From Mesorhizobium sp. J8 (GTDB taxonomy: Bacteria > Pseudomonadota > Alphaproteobacteria > Rhizobiales > Rhizobiaceae): a stretch of DNA of 64,000 bases. A program made the translations under genes and the position numbers. The stretch's first letter is position 1; the number at the start of each line of letters is the position of its first letter. The DNA is taken from NCBI RefSeq assembly GCF_016591715.1, contig NZ_AP024109.1, positions 6,074,001-6,138,000 of the forward strand. Direction: 5' to 3'. A model generated the notes under the pieces. It did not search any database. It had not been told where the DNA came from and saw nothing but the letters and a program-made list of their open reading frames with translations. Positions 35,201-43,130 of this stretch are shown piece by piece.

Positions 35201-35989
35201 CTACTGCGCCGTCCAGCCGCCATCCATCGGCAGGGTCGTGCCGGTCATCTGCTTGGCGGCATCCGAGCACAGGAAGAGCGTCAGCGCGGCAAGCTCCTCG
35301 ACGGTGACGAACTCCTTGGTCGGCTGCGCTGCGAGCAGCACGTCGTGCTTGACCTGTTCCTCGGTCATGCCGCGCGCCTTCATCGTGTCGGGGATCTGCT
35401 TTTCGACCAGCGGCGTCCAGACATAGCCGGGCGCGATCGCGTTCACGGTGATGCCGTCCTGCGCCACTTCCAGCGCCACCGTCTTGGTCAGGCCGGCAAT
35501 GCCGTGCTTGGCCGAGACATAGGCCGATTTGAACGGCGAGGCGACCAGCGCATGGGCGGAAGCCGTGTTGATGATGCGGCCCCATTTACGGCTCTTCATG
35601 CCGGGCACCGCCGCCTTGATCGCATAGAATGCGGCGAGAAGGTTGATGCGGATGATGGCTTCCCATTTGTCGTCGGGAAATTCCTCGATCGGCGCGACAT
35701 GCTGGATGCCGGCATTGTTGACCAGGATGTCGAGGCTGCCGAACGCTTCCTCGGCCTCGTGGATCATGGCGGTGACCGCGGCGCCGTCCATCATGTTGGC
35801 GCCCGAATAGCGGCACTTGACGCCGAAATCCTTTTCGATGCCGGCCCGCTCCTGCTCGATCGCCGCGGCATCGCCCAGGCCGTTGATGGTGACGTTGGCG
35901 CCCTCGGCGGCGAAGGCCCGGGCGATTGCAAGGCCGATGCCGCTGGTTGAGCCGGTGACGAGCGCATTCTTCGAGGACAGGGAAGCCAT
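35201..35989 (-). CDS. bdhA: 3-hydroxybutyrate dehydrogenase
   Basis: NAD-dependent D-3-hydroxybutyrate dehydrogenase of the SDR family, 262 residues, interconverting 3-hydroxybutyrate and acetoacetate in poly-3-hydroxybutyrate turnover. TGSTSGIG is at residues 12-19, [15 protein letters not shown] at 91-105 and the triad is Ser144, Tyr157, Lys161. The NNAGIQHV segment, the long [20 protein letters not shown] substrate lid and the C-terminal [10 protein letters not shown] are characteristic of PHB-linked enzymes. It is divergent from an acetoacetate decarboxylase gene, which uses the same metabolite. Confidence 0.94.
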   Translation of the reverse strand: MASLSSKNALVTGSTSGIGLAIARAFAAEGANVTINGLGDAAAIEQERAGIEKDFGVKCRYSGANMMDGAAVTAMIHEAEEAFGSLDILVNNAGIQHVAPIEEFPDDKWEAIIRINLLAAFYAIKAAVPGMKSRKWGRIINTASAHALVASPFKSAYVSAKHGIAGLTKTVALEVAQDGITVNAIAPGYVWTPLVEKQIPDTMKARGMTEEQVKHDVLLAAQPTKEFVTVEELAALTLFLCSDAAKQMTGTTLPMDGGWTAQ

Positions 35990-36240
35990 GGGAGATCTCA
36001 CGACAGGAGGAGGACAGGGGGAAGAGTATGAAGGCAGACAATCCGGAAGGCACACGATTTGTGCGCCGCAGCATCACAATGCCACACCCATATGTCGGCG
36101 CTGTTACAGCTTCACGACGGCATTTGCCGGCTTTGCGGAAGCGCCGTCTTGGCGTTGACACGGCACTGTCATGCTGCCGTGCAACATATTTGCCAGCGCA
36201 TTCGCGCGGGGTCATTTCAAATCTGTTTGGGGCACCAGCC

Positions 36241-37029
36241 ATGGAAATCGCCGATGTCGTGAAGCGCGCCTATGCGATGCCGCTCACCAACCCGTCCTTC
36301 CCGCCCGGCCCTTATCGTTTCTTCGACCGCGAATACATCATCATCACCTACCGCACGACGCGCGAGGCGCTCGAAGCCGTCGTGCCGGCGCCGCTCGAGA
36401 TCGACGAGCCGCTGGTCAAATACGAATTCATCCGCATGCCGGATTCGACCGGCTTCGGCGATTACACCGAGACCGGCCAGGTCATCCCGGTGCGCTACAA
36501 AGGCCAGCACGGCGGCTATGTGCACTCGATGTATCTCGACGACGACGCGCCGATCGCCGGCGGCCGCGAGCTCTGGGGTTTCCCGAAGAAGCTCGCCAGC
36601 CCCAAGATCGTGCATGAGGGCGAGGTGGTGGTGGGCACGCTGCACTATGGCAGCGTTCTGTGCGCCACCGGCACCATGGGCTACAAGCATCGCGAGGCCG
36701 ATCACGACCAGGTGCTGGCCTCGCTCGCCGCGCCCAATTTCCTGATCAAGATCATCCCGCATGTCGACGGCAGCCCGCGCATCTGCGAGCTGGTCCGCTA
36801 CTATCTCACCGACGTCACGCTGAAGGAGGCCTGGACGGCGCCGGCCGCGCTCGACCTGCGCCCGCATGTCATGGCCGATGTCGCCAAGCTGCCTGTGCTC
36901 GACATCGTCTCGGCTGTTCACTTCACCGCCGACCTGACGCTCGGCCTCGGGGAGGTCGTGCATGATTATCTCGCCGACCACGGCCGATCGGCCGCCGGCG
37001 CGAAGGAACTGGAGAAAGCCGGTGCTTGA
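36241..37029 (+). CDS. adc: Acetoacetate decarboxylase
   Basis: Enzyme of 262 residues that decarboxylates acetoacetate to acetone and CO2 through a Schiff base. The active-site Lys is in [13 protein letters not shown] (Lys116, next to Lys117 as in characterised enzymes), and the [16 protein letters not shown] segment carries the conserved Arg and Glu. The start codon follows a 251-nt region shared with divergent bdhA. The patatin-family gene begins inside the adc stop region, so the two are translationally coupled. The bdhA-adc arrangement suggests disposal or routing of acetoacetate from storage polymer; the reason for coupling to a lipase is unclear. Confidence 0.93.
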   Translation: MEIADVVKRAYAMPLTNPSFPPGPYRFFDREYIIITYRTTREALEAVVPAPLEIDEPLVKYEFIRMPDSTGFGDYTETGQVIPVRYKGQHGGYVHSMYLDDDAPIAGGRELWGFPKKLASPKIVHEGEVVVGTLHYGSVLCATGTMGYKHREADHDQVLASLAAPNFLIKIIPHVDGSPRICELVRYYLTDVTLKEAWTAPAALDLRPHVMADVAKLPVLDIVSAVHFTADLTLGLGEVVHDYLADHGRSAAGAKELEKAGA

Positions 37030-38185
37030 GCGTAACCGCAGCAAGACGACCGCCGCCGCTACCATTGCGGAAATCACGGCGCAGTACGATCGCGTCGCCC
37101 TGGTCTTTCAGGGCGGAGGCGCGCTCGGCGCCTATCAGGCGGGAGTCTATCAGGCGCTTGCCGACGCCGGCTGCGAGCCGACCTGGCTCTCGGGCGTCTC
37201 GATCGGCGCCATCAACGCTTCGATCATCGCCGGCAACGAGCCGAGCCGCCGCCTGCAGCGGCTGGAGCAGTTCTGGCAGACCGTCTCGGGCCGCAAGATC
37301 TGGGCCTATACGCCCGAAGGCGACATCTATCGCGATATCCGCAACCAGACCTCGTCCTTCATGACCATGACCATGGGCCAGCCCGGCTTCTTCAAGCCGC
37401 GCAGCCCCAACCCCTGGTTCCAGCTGGCGGGAGCCGAAGGCGCCACCAGCTTCTACGACACCGCCGAGCTCAAGGACACGCTGGAAAGCCTGATCGACTT
37501 CGACGTGCTGAACGACGGCAAAAAGCGCTTGAGCGTCGGCGCGGTCAATGTCCGGACCGGCAACTTCGTCTATTTCGACACCGACAAGGTGCGCATCGGG
37601 CCGGAGCACATCATGGCGAGCGGCGCTCTGCCGCCGGCCTTCCCCTCGATCCGCATCGAGGGCGAGTATTACTGGGACGGCGGCATCGTTTCCAACACGC
37701 CGCTGCAATATCTGCTCGACCAGGAGGAGGACCGCTCCTCACTGGTGTTCCAGGTCGACCTGTTCAGCGCCCGCGGCGTGCTGCCGCGCGGCATGGCCGA
37801 CGTCCTGTCGCGCCACAAGGACATCATGTATTCCAGCCGCACGCGCCAGAACACCGACAACTTCCAGCGCATCCATGCGCTGAAGATGAAGCTGCTGGAT
37901 GCGCTGAGGCGCGTGCCGCCGGAGCAGCTCAAGGATGGCGAGAAGGAATTGATGGCCGACTACTCCGACGCCGGCGTCGTCAACATCGTCCACCTGATCT
38001 ACCAGCACAAAGGCTATGAAGGCCACGCCAAGGACTACGAGTTCTCCGGCACTTCCATGCGCGAGCACTGGGAGATGGGCCTGGAAGACACTGAGCGCAC
38101 GCTGCGCCACAAGAAATGGCTGATGCTGCCGGACAACGCCGAAGGCGTCACCATCCACGATCTGCACCGCGAAGACCCGACCTGA
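37022..38185 (+). CDS. Patatin-like phospholipase with DUF3734-type C-terminal region
   Basis: Predicted Ser/Asp dyad acyl hydrolase, 387 residues. The oxyanion loop is [12 protein letters not shown] near residue 30, the nucleophile Ser60 is in GVSIG, and the catalytic Asp219 in WDGG. The C-terminal 140 residues form the extra helical region found in bacterial patatins of this type. The GTG start is supported by GGAG seven nt before it and overlaps the adc stop by 8 nt; an in-frame ATG 60 nt upstream lies deep in adc and is less likely. No signal peptide is visible, so a cytosolic or peripheral membrane location is likely. Confidence 0.9.
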   Translation: MLERNRSKTTAAATIAEITAQYDRVALVFQGGGALGAYQAGVYQALADAGCEPTWLSGVSIGAINASIIAGNEPSRRLQRLEQFWQTVSGRKIWAYTPEGDIYRDIRNQTSSFMTMTMGQPGFFKPRSPNPWFQLAGAEGATSFYDTAELKDTLESLIDFDVLNDGKKRLSVGAVNVRTGNFVYFDTDKVRIGPEHIMASGALPPAFPSIRIEGEYYWDGGIVSNTPLQYLLDQEEDRSSLVFQVDLFSARGVLPRGMADVLSRHKDIMYSSRTRQNTDNFQRIHALKMKLLDALRRVPPEQLKDGEKELMADYSDAGVVNIVHLIYQHKGYEGHAKDYEFSGTSMREHWEMGLEDTERTLRHKKWLMLPDNAEGVTIHDLHREDPT

Positions 38186-38258
38186 TATCTGCCTTCCGCA
38201 ACGAGCGGAGTAGTCTCGGGAAAGCCACAGCGGTCGCTCGCCAGGGAGCCCGCAAACT

Positions 38259-38317
38259 GTGAAGCTCTGCTTCACGGGCCATCAACATTGTCGCGAATAG
38301 CCGCTCGCGGCGAGCGG
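38259..38317. repeat. Two adjacent hairpins after the patatin gene
   Basis: GTGAAGC-TCT-GCTTCAC (38259-38275) and CCGCTCG-CGG-CGAGCGG (38301-38317) are perfect 7-bp stems in the 183-nt gap. They could be part of transcription termination or a small dispersed palindrome. No T-tract follows. Confidence 0.35.
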
Positions 38318-38368
38318 ACTTACATCTGAGCGTCAGCAAAATGCGCTGGGCCCGATGGAGTACCGTCA

Positions 38369-39211
38369 ATGACCGCCGAAGCTGTTTCCCCTGCCGTCGT
38401 TCCACTGCGCGACGCCTGGCGAGGCCTGCTGTGGTTCGTGCCGCTCACAGGGCTGTGGCTACTCTTGATCTATCGTTGGCCGGCGATCCCGGACAGCGGC
38501 GTTCCGACCACGTTTCACCAGCTCGCCGCTCACGGTCTCATCGCTCTCGGATTGTGGCTCGGCCTCGAGCAGACGGGCCTGACGGCGGGCCAACGTCGCG
38601 CGACTTGGCTGGCGATCATGATCCCGGATACGCTATGGTTCGCCGTCGCTTGGAGCGCCGCGATCAATGGCGTCTTCCACCCGGACGCCACATCCTTACC
38701 GGCGTTGCCGTCGGCCATCGTCCTGCCGGTGATCATCGGCGCACCGCTGTTGCTGCTTTCCAGGCGGATCGGGCAGGTGCTCGATGCGATGCCGGCGAGC
38801 TGGCTCGTCGCGCTTCAGCTCTACCGGGTATTCGGCAGTTGGGCGCTCGCGGCGTGGCTGCACGGCGCGCTGCCCGCCGTGTTCGCAGTGCCCGCGGGTA
38901 TCGGCGACGTGCTGACAGGGCTGTTCGCGTTGCCGGCGGCGATCGCTGCGGCGACCGGCACAGCCGGCGGCCGGAGGGCAGCAACCCTCTGGAACATCCT
39001 TGGCCTTGCCGATTTCGCTGTCGCGATCACCATGGGCATAATCACTTCGCCCGGCCCGTGGCAATTGATCGTTCCGGATGTGCTGAGCATCGGCGCCGGG
39101 AATTATCCGGGTGTGCTGACCCCTGCTTTCGTGGTGCCAAGCTCAATACTGCTGCACGTTTTATCGCTGCGCCAGCTACGCCGCCTTAGCGCAATTCCAG
39201 GAAAAGTGTGA
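38369..39211 (+). CDS. Polytopic membrane protein of unknown function
   Basis: Hypothetical inner-membrane protein of 280 residues with about seven to eight hydrophobic segments, starting at about 20-36 (LLWFVPLTGLWLLLIY). No catalytic or transport motif was recognised. The N-terminus is short and cytosolic-like. The final residues (LSAIPGKV) and the stop codon lie inside a dispersed palindromic repeat, so the native C-terminus may have been replaced when that element arrived. It stands alone between the adc-patatin pair and the convergent pit gene. Confidence 0.75.
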   Translation: MTAEAVSPAVVPLRDAWRGLLWFVPLTGLWLLLIYRWPAIPDSGVPTTFHQLAAHGLIALGLWLGLEQTGLTAGQRRATWLAIMIPDTLWFAVAWSAAINGVFHPDATSLPALPSAIVLPVIIGAPLLLLSRRIGQVLDAMPASWLVALQLYRVFGSWALAAWLHGALPAVFAVPAGIGDVLTGLFALPAAIAAATGTAGGRRAATLWNILGLADFAVAITMGIITSPGPWQLIVPDVLSIGAGNYPGVLTPAFVVPSSILLHVLSLRQLRRLSAIPGKV

Positions 39212-39234
39212 GCGGTTTTCCGCCCGGAATTGCG
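39190..39234. repeat. Dispersed palindromic repeat, copy 1
   Basis: Inverted repeat CGCAATTCC ... GGAATTGCG with inner GAAAA/TTTTC arms. A near-identical copy is at 46291-46334 and a partial copy at 49355-49380. This copy contains the stop codon of the upstream membrane-protein gene. Confidence 0.7.
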
Positions 39235-39248
39235 TAAAAACAAGGAGA

Positions 39249-39289
39249 TAGAACATCTCACCGTTTCCGTAAAATGGCGAAATGTTCTA
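39249..39289. repeat. Long imperfect hairpin
   Basis: TAGAACA ... TGTTCTA arms extend through a stem of about 17 bp with a few wobble pairs, 14 nt after dispersed repeat copy 1. The pair of palindromes may be one compound intergenic element. Confidence 0.5.
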
Positions 39290-39316
39290 GCAGGGCGGAC
39301 GTTGAGCAGCGGTAGA

Positions 39317-39346
39317 AGGAAACGGCGCCGCCAGCGGCGCCGTTTC
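39317..39346 (-). terminator. Strong GC hairpin downstream of pit
   Basis: A perfect 14-bp stem (GGAAACGGCGCCGC/GCGGCGCCGTTTCC) with a 2-nt loop lies 18 nt beyond the pit stop on the minus strand, followed by a short pyrimidine run. It may terminate pit and also the facing transcript. Confidence 0.6.
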
Positions 39347-39364
39347 CCTGAGGGCCTTCCCGGC

Positions 39365-40975
39365 TCAGAACACCTGCCGGAAGATCACGAACAGCACGAA
39401 GGCCAGCGCGATCGAGCAGGGCAGCGTGAGCACCCAGGCCAGCAGGAGATTGCGCACGGTCGACCACTGCAGGCCGGAGCCGTTGGCCGCCATCGTGCCG
39501 GCGACGCCGGACGACAGCACATGGGTGGTCGACACCGGCAGGCCGAGACGGTCGGCCATGCCGATGGTGATCATCGCGACCAGCTCGGCGGCGGCGCCCT
39601 GGCCGTAGGTCAGGTGGCTCTTGCCGATCTTCTCGCCGACGGTGACGACGATGCGCTTCCAACCGACCATTGTGCCGAGGCCGAGCGCCAGCGCGACCGC
39701 GATCTTCACCCACAGCGGGATGAACTTCGTCGCGTTGTCGACCGCCTTGTGATAGTCGGTAACCGCCTTCAGGTCGGCGTCCTGCATCGGCAGCAGCTTC
39801 TTCTTGTCGATCAGCTTCAGCGCTTCGCCGATCAGGTAGATGTCGTTGCGCGCGTTGCTGACCAGGTCTGTCGGAACTTTGTCGACAGTAGCGTAGGGCT
39901 GCAGTTCGGCCGTCGTGTTGTGGATGTAGGTCTGCAGCGCGAGCGTCGTCTGGTCGGTCCACGATTTGCTGCGCACGGCTTCCTGCACGGCTGCCTTGGC
40001 GGCATTGGCGTCCGCGACGGTGACGCCGGGCTTGACGTATTTGCCCAGCGCCTGCTCGACGGAAACCGAGGCCGACTTGTAGGCGTCGAGATAGTTGACG
40101 TCGGGTGTGCGGTTGAGCGCGTAAGCCGTCGGCACCACGCCAATCAGGATCAGCATGATGAGGCCCATGCCCTTCTGGCCGTCATTGGAGCCATGCGCGA
40201 AGCTGACGCCGGTGCAGGTGAAGATCAGCAGCGCACGGATCCACCATGGCGGCGGCGTGTTGCCCTTCGGCGCCTCGTAGAGCGCCGGGTTGCGCACCAG
40301 AAGCTTCATGGCATAGAGCAGCGCCGCGGCGGCGAAGAAGCCGACGATCGGCGAGACCAAAAGGGTGGTGCCGACATTGGTCGCCTGGCCCCAGTCGACG
40401 CCGCTGGTGGCGCTGCCGGCCGGGGCCATGAACTGATTGGCGAGGCCGACGCCGATGATCGAGCCGACCATCGTGTGCGAGCTCGAGGCCGGCAGGCCGA
40501 GGAACCAGGTGCCGAGGTTCCACAGGATGGCGGCGACCAGGAGCGCGAACACCATGGCGAAGCCGGATGACGAACCGACCTGCAGGATGAGCTCGAGCGG
40601 CAGCAGCGACAGGATGCCGAACGCCACCGCGCCGCTCGAGGTAAGCACGCCGAGGAAGTTGAAGACGCCGGACCACATGACCGCGAATTCGGCCGGCAGC
40701 GAACGCGTGTAGATTACGGTGGCGACCGCGTTGGCGGTGTCGTGGAAGCCGTTGACGAACTCGAAGCCGAGCGCGATCAGAAGCGCGATGCCGAGCAGGA
40801 TCCACGGCACCGTCTTGGCGATGGCCAGATCCTGGCTGAGCGCATAGCCGACATAGATGATGCCGACGAGCACCAGCACGCCGAAAGCCGGCAGGAACCA
40901 TTTGGCTCCGCTCGATTGTTCTAGGGGATGATCCGGTCTCGGGATCCCCGCCTCACTGGAAACTACGTCCACCAT
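39365..40975 (-). CDS. pit: Inorganic phosphate transporter, Pit family
   Basis: Inner-membrane metal-phosphate/proton symporter of 536 residues with about ten to twelve membrane segments. Both signature repeats are present: GFEFVNGFHDTANAVATV near residue 70 and SFAHGSNDGQKGMG in the second repeat, together with LGLPASSSHTMVGS and LGLPVSTTHVLSS. A loop of roughly 150 mostly hydrophilic residues between the halves is larger than in short members. The chosen ATG is nine codons inside the longest reading. An array of four 19-bp palindromes lies in its upstream region, which suggests repressor control. No phoU-like gene is adjacent. Confidence 0.95.
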   Translation of the reverse strand: MVDVVSSEAGIPRPDHPLEQSSGAKWFLPAFGVLVLVGIIYVGYALSQDLAIAKTVPWILLGIALLIALGFEFVNGFHDTANAVATVIYTRSLPAEFAVMWSGVFNFLGVLTSSGAVAFGILSLLPLELILQVGSSSGFAMVFALLVAAILWNLGTWFLGLPASSSHTMVGSIIGVGLANQFMAPAGSATSGVDWGQATNVGTTLLVSPIVGFFAAAALLYAMKLLVRNPALYEAPKGNTPPPWWIRALLIFTCTGVSFAHGSNDGQKGMGLIMLILIGVVPTAYALNRTPDVNYLDAYKSASVSVEQALGKYVKPGVTVADANAAKAAVQEAVRSKSWTDQTTLALQTYIHNTTAELQPYATVDKVPTDLVSNARNDIYLIGEALKLIDKKKLLPMQDADLKAVTDYHKAVDNATKFIPLWVKIAVALALGLGTMVGWKRIVVTVGEKIGKSHLTYGQGAAAELVAMITIGMADRLGLPVSTTHVLSSGVAGTMAANGSGLQWSTVRNLLLAWVLTLPCSIALAFVLFVIFRQVF

Positions 40976-41057
40976 TGTCCCACTCCATTTGCATTGCAGC
41001 AAAGAACCGGGAAGGACGCTATGTCGCTAGGATGAAGCTGGTGTGACGCCCTTAACC

Positions 41058-41132
41058 GTTTGGTCACCACCAAACAGTTTGGTCACCACCAAACAGTTTG
41101 GCCGCGGCCAAACAGCTGGTCGCCACCAAACT
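41058..41132. repeat. Tandem array of four palindromic 19-bp units upstream of pit
   Basis: Units at 41058-41076 and 41077-41095 are identical (GTTTGGTCACCACCAAACA), the third at 41096-41114 is a variant with CCGCGG in the centre, and the fourth at 41115-41132 is degenerate. The junctions form a second palindrome, ACCAAACAGTTTGGT. The array lies between the TetR stop (10 nt away) and the pit start (82 nt away). It looks like a multi-site operator, not CRISPR: units are contiguous with no spacers. Confidence 0.8.
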
Positions 41133-41142
41133 GTTTTGGTGC

Positions 41143-41676
41143 CTATCCGGCTATCTTCAGGAGCGAGGACACCAGCAGCTTGCGCTCGTCTTCGGAAAGC
41201 ACGTCTGAATCGAACAGGTTCATGCTGCGCATCCCCTCGATGGCGAGAAAACAGACCAGCAGCGAGCCAAGGTCCTGCGTCTCCCCCTTCAGCCGTTCGA
41301 ACAGCTGGCGCTTGAAGGCCTTTATCGGCGTCAGGAAGTCGGGATCCTCCGCGATTGCCGAGAACATCCAGGACGCCGAGGGTTTCGGCCGCTCGCAGTC
41401 GTCGGCCGACAGCTCGATATAGGCCGAGAGCACGCTTTCGCGGCCGGCCTCGGCGGCACGTGCCTCCAGCGCCTTCTGGAAATCGCTGAGATAGTTTTCG
41501 ACCAGCCCCTGCATGAGCTTGGCCTTGGTCGGGAAATTGTAGAGCAGCCCGCCCTTCGACACGCCGGCGCGGCTGGCGACTGCCTCGAGCGACAGGCTTC
41601 CCGGGCCTGCCTCGCGCGCAACGTCGGCGGCGGCGGCTAGTATCTTTTCGCGTGAGTTTGCCCTGGGTGCTCTCAT
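41143..41676 (-). CDS. TetR/AcrR-family regulator of RND efflux
   Basis: Transcriptional repressor of 177 residues. The N-terminal helix-turn-helix (REKILAAAADVAREAGPGSLSLEAVASRAGVSKGGLLYNFPTKAKL, to about residue 53) is typical; the C-terminal ligand domain resembles those of small AcrR-like regulators. It is divergent from the RND adaptor gene with 146 nt between start codons, where an operator-like site overlaps a promoter-like -35 element. It is also upstream of the palindrome array and pit, so it might control both directions. The inducing ligand is unknown. Confidence 0.9.
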   Translation of the reverse strand: MRAPRANSREKILAAAADVAREAGPGSLSLEAVASRAGVSKGGLLYNFPTKAKLMQGLVENYLSDFQKALEARAAEAGRESVLSAYIELSADDCERPKPSASWMFSAIAEDPDFLTPIKAFKRQLFERLKGETQDLGSLLVCFLAIEGMRSMNLFDSDVLSEDERKLLVSSLLKIAG

Positions 41677-41707
41677 CGCGCCTCCCCGTACATTAGCCTA
41701 GGCGGAA

Positions 41708-41736
41708 TTGACAAGACCGTCCAGCCGGTACAGTAA
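41708..41736 (+). promoter_or_regulatory. Promoter and operator region for RND operon
   Basis: TTGACA at 41708-41713 is a consensus -35 element. It is followed by ACCGTCCAGCCGGT (41716-41729), an inverted repeat ACCG-N6-CGGT like TetR-family sites. The -10 is weak (TACAGT at 41729-41734). The repressor would cover the spacer. Confidence 0.5.
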
Positions 41737-41822
41737 GGCGCGCCATTTGAAATCGGGACCTGTCGTCGATATGTGTCCCGGCTTCGATTGTTTTGCCGGT
41801 TGCCAGCCGAGGGGGACTATCC

Positions 41823-43130
41823 GTGAAGCGCTTTTTCATCATCGCCGGATTCTTGCTGCTGCTCGCCTTGGTGTGCGTCGGCATCGTTGGCTTCAACTTC
41901 ATGCGCGACGCCGGCATCAAGCAGTATTTCGCCACCATGAAGCCCCCGGCCGCGACGGTCTCGACGGTGACGGTGAAGCCGTCGGAATGGACCCCGGGCG
42001 TCGAGGCCATCGGCACCGTCAATGCCGTGCGCGGTGTCGACCTTACCGTCGAGACCAGCGGCATCGTCAAGGACATCCTCTTCCACGCCAACCAGAAGGT
42101 TGCCGCCGACGCGGTGCTCCTGCAACTGGACGACGCGGTCGAGAAGGCCGATCTGGTGGCGCAGAAGGCGCAGGCCGCCTCGGACCAGGCCGCGCTGACC
42201 CGCGCGATCGAATTGCAGCGGCGCGGCGTCGGCACGGACGCGACGCTCGACGCCGCGCGCGCCGCGGCGGACGCCTCGGCCGCGCAGGTCAACAAGCTGC
42301 AGGCGGTGCTCGACCAGAAGCAATTGTCCGCGCCCTTCGGCGGCACGGTCGGTATCCCGAAGATCGATATCGGCCAGTATCTGGCCCCGGGCAACTCTGT
42401 CGTGACCATCCAGGACCTCGACACGATGCGGGTCGACTTCACGGTTCCCGAACAGCAGTTGCCGCTGCTCAAGATCGGCCAGACCATCAAGCTTGGCAGC
42501 AGTCTCGCCGACATGTCCTTTGCCGGCTCCATTCGCGGCATCGACCCCAAGATCGACCCCGCCAGCCGGCTGGTCTCGATCCGCGGCGAGGTCGCCAATC
42601 CGGAAGGCAAGCTGACGCCCGGCCAGTTCGTCCAGATCCGTGTCGAGCTGCCGCAGGAGAACAACGTCATCTCCGTGCCGCAGACGGCGGTGACGACCAG
42701 CCTCTATGGCGACTATGTCTTCGTCGTCCAGCCGGCGAAGCCCGCCCAGGGTGCTGCCGCCGCGCCGGCAAAACCGGATGAGCAGAAGGCCGGCGCCGAC
42801 AAGGCGGCCGGCGATGCCGCCAAGCCGCAGGCCGACGCTTCCAAGCCCGCCGTCGACAATGCGGCGAAGCCGGCTGACGCGAAGCCGGCCGACAAGGCGG
42901 CCGGCGACGCCGCCAAGCCGGCCGAGGGCGCGCAACAGCCGCTCACCATCTCGCAGGTCTTCGTGAAGCTCGGCCGCCGCAACGAAGGCATGGTCGAGAT
43001 CGTCGAGGGCCTGAAGGACGGCGACCAGGTCGTCACCGCCGGCCAGAACCGGCTTTTCAACGGCATGTCGGTTGCCGTCGATAACACCATCGACCCCAGC
43101 AAATCGGCGAACAAGCAGGTTCAGCAATGA
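41823..43130 (+). CDS. RND efflux periplasmic adaptor with Ala/Lys-rich insertion
   Basis: Membrane-fusion protein of the MexA/AcrA family, 435 residues, linking the inner-membrane pump to an outer-membrane channel. It has an N-terminal membrane anchor (residues 4-26), a lipoyl/hairpin region (about 60-175) and a beta-barrel. Residues 304-372 are an unusual low-complexity insertion of Ala, Lys, Pro and Asp with repeated AAKP-type units before the membrane-proximal domain. The GTG start follows GAGGGGG at seven nt and begins the membrane anchor; a TTG 30 nt upstream lacks this. It overlaps the pump gene by 4 nt. No outer-membrane factor gene is present here. Confidence 0.92.
   Translation: MKRFFIIAGFLLLLALVCVGIVGFNFMRDAGIKQYFATMKPPAATVSTVTVKPSEWTPGVEAIGTVNAVRGVDLTVETSGIVKDILFHANQKVAADAVLLQLDDAVEKADLVAQKAQAASDQAALTRAIELQRRGVGTDATLDAARAAADASAAQVNKLQAVLDQKQLSAPFGGTVGIPKIDIGQYLAPGNSVVTIQDLDTMRVDFTVPEQQLPLLKIGQTIKLGSSLADMSFAGSIRGIDPKIDPASRLVSIRGEVANPEGKLTPGQFVQIRVELPQENNVISVPQTAVTTSLYGDYVFVVQPAKPAQGAAAAPAKPDEQKAGADKAAGDAAKPQADASKPAVDNAAKPADAKPADKAAGDAAKPAEGAQQPLTISQVFVKLGRRNEGMVEIVEGLKDGDQVVTAGQNRLFNGMSVAVDNTIDPSKSANKQVQQ

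Noticed and set aside
39230..40570. Long plus-strand open frame opposite pit
   Set aside because: Translation is Arg/Gln/Asp-rich and featureless; the minus strand encodes a full Pit transporter with both signature repeats.
41058..41132. CRISPR array
   Set aside because: Units are contiguous, each is itself a palindrome, there are no unique spacers and no cas genes.
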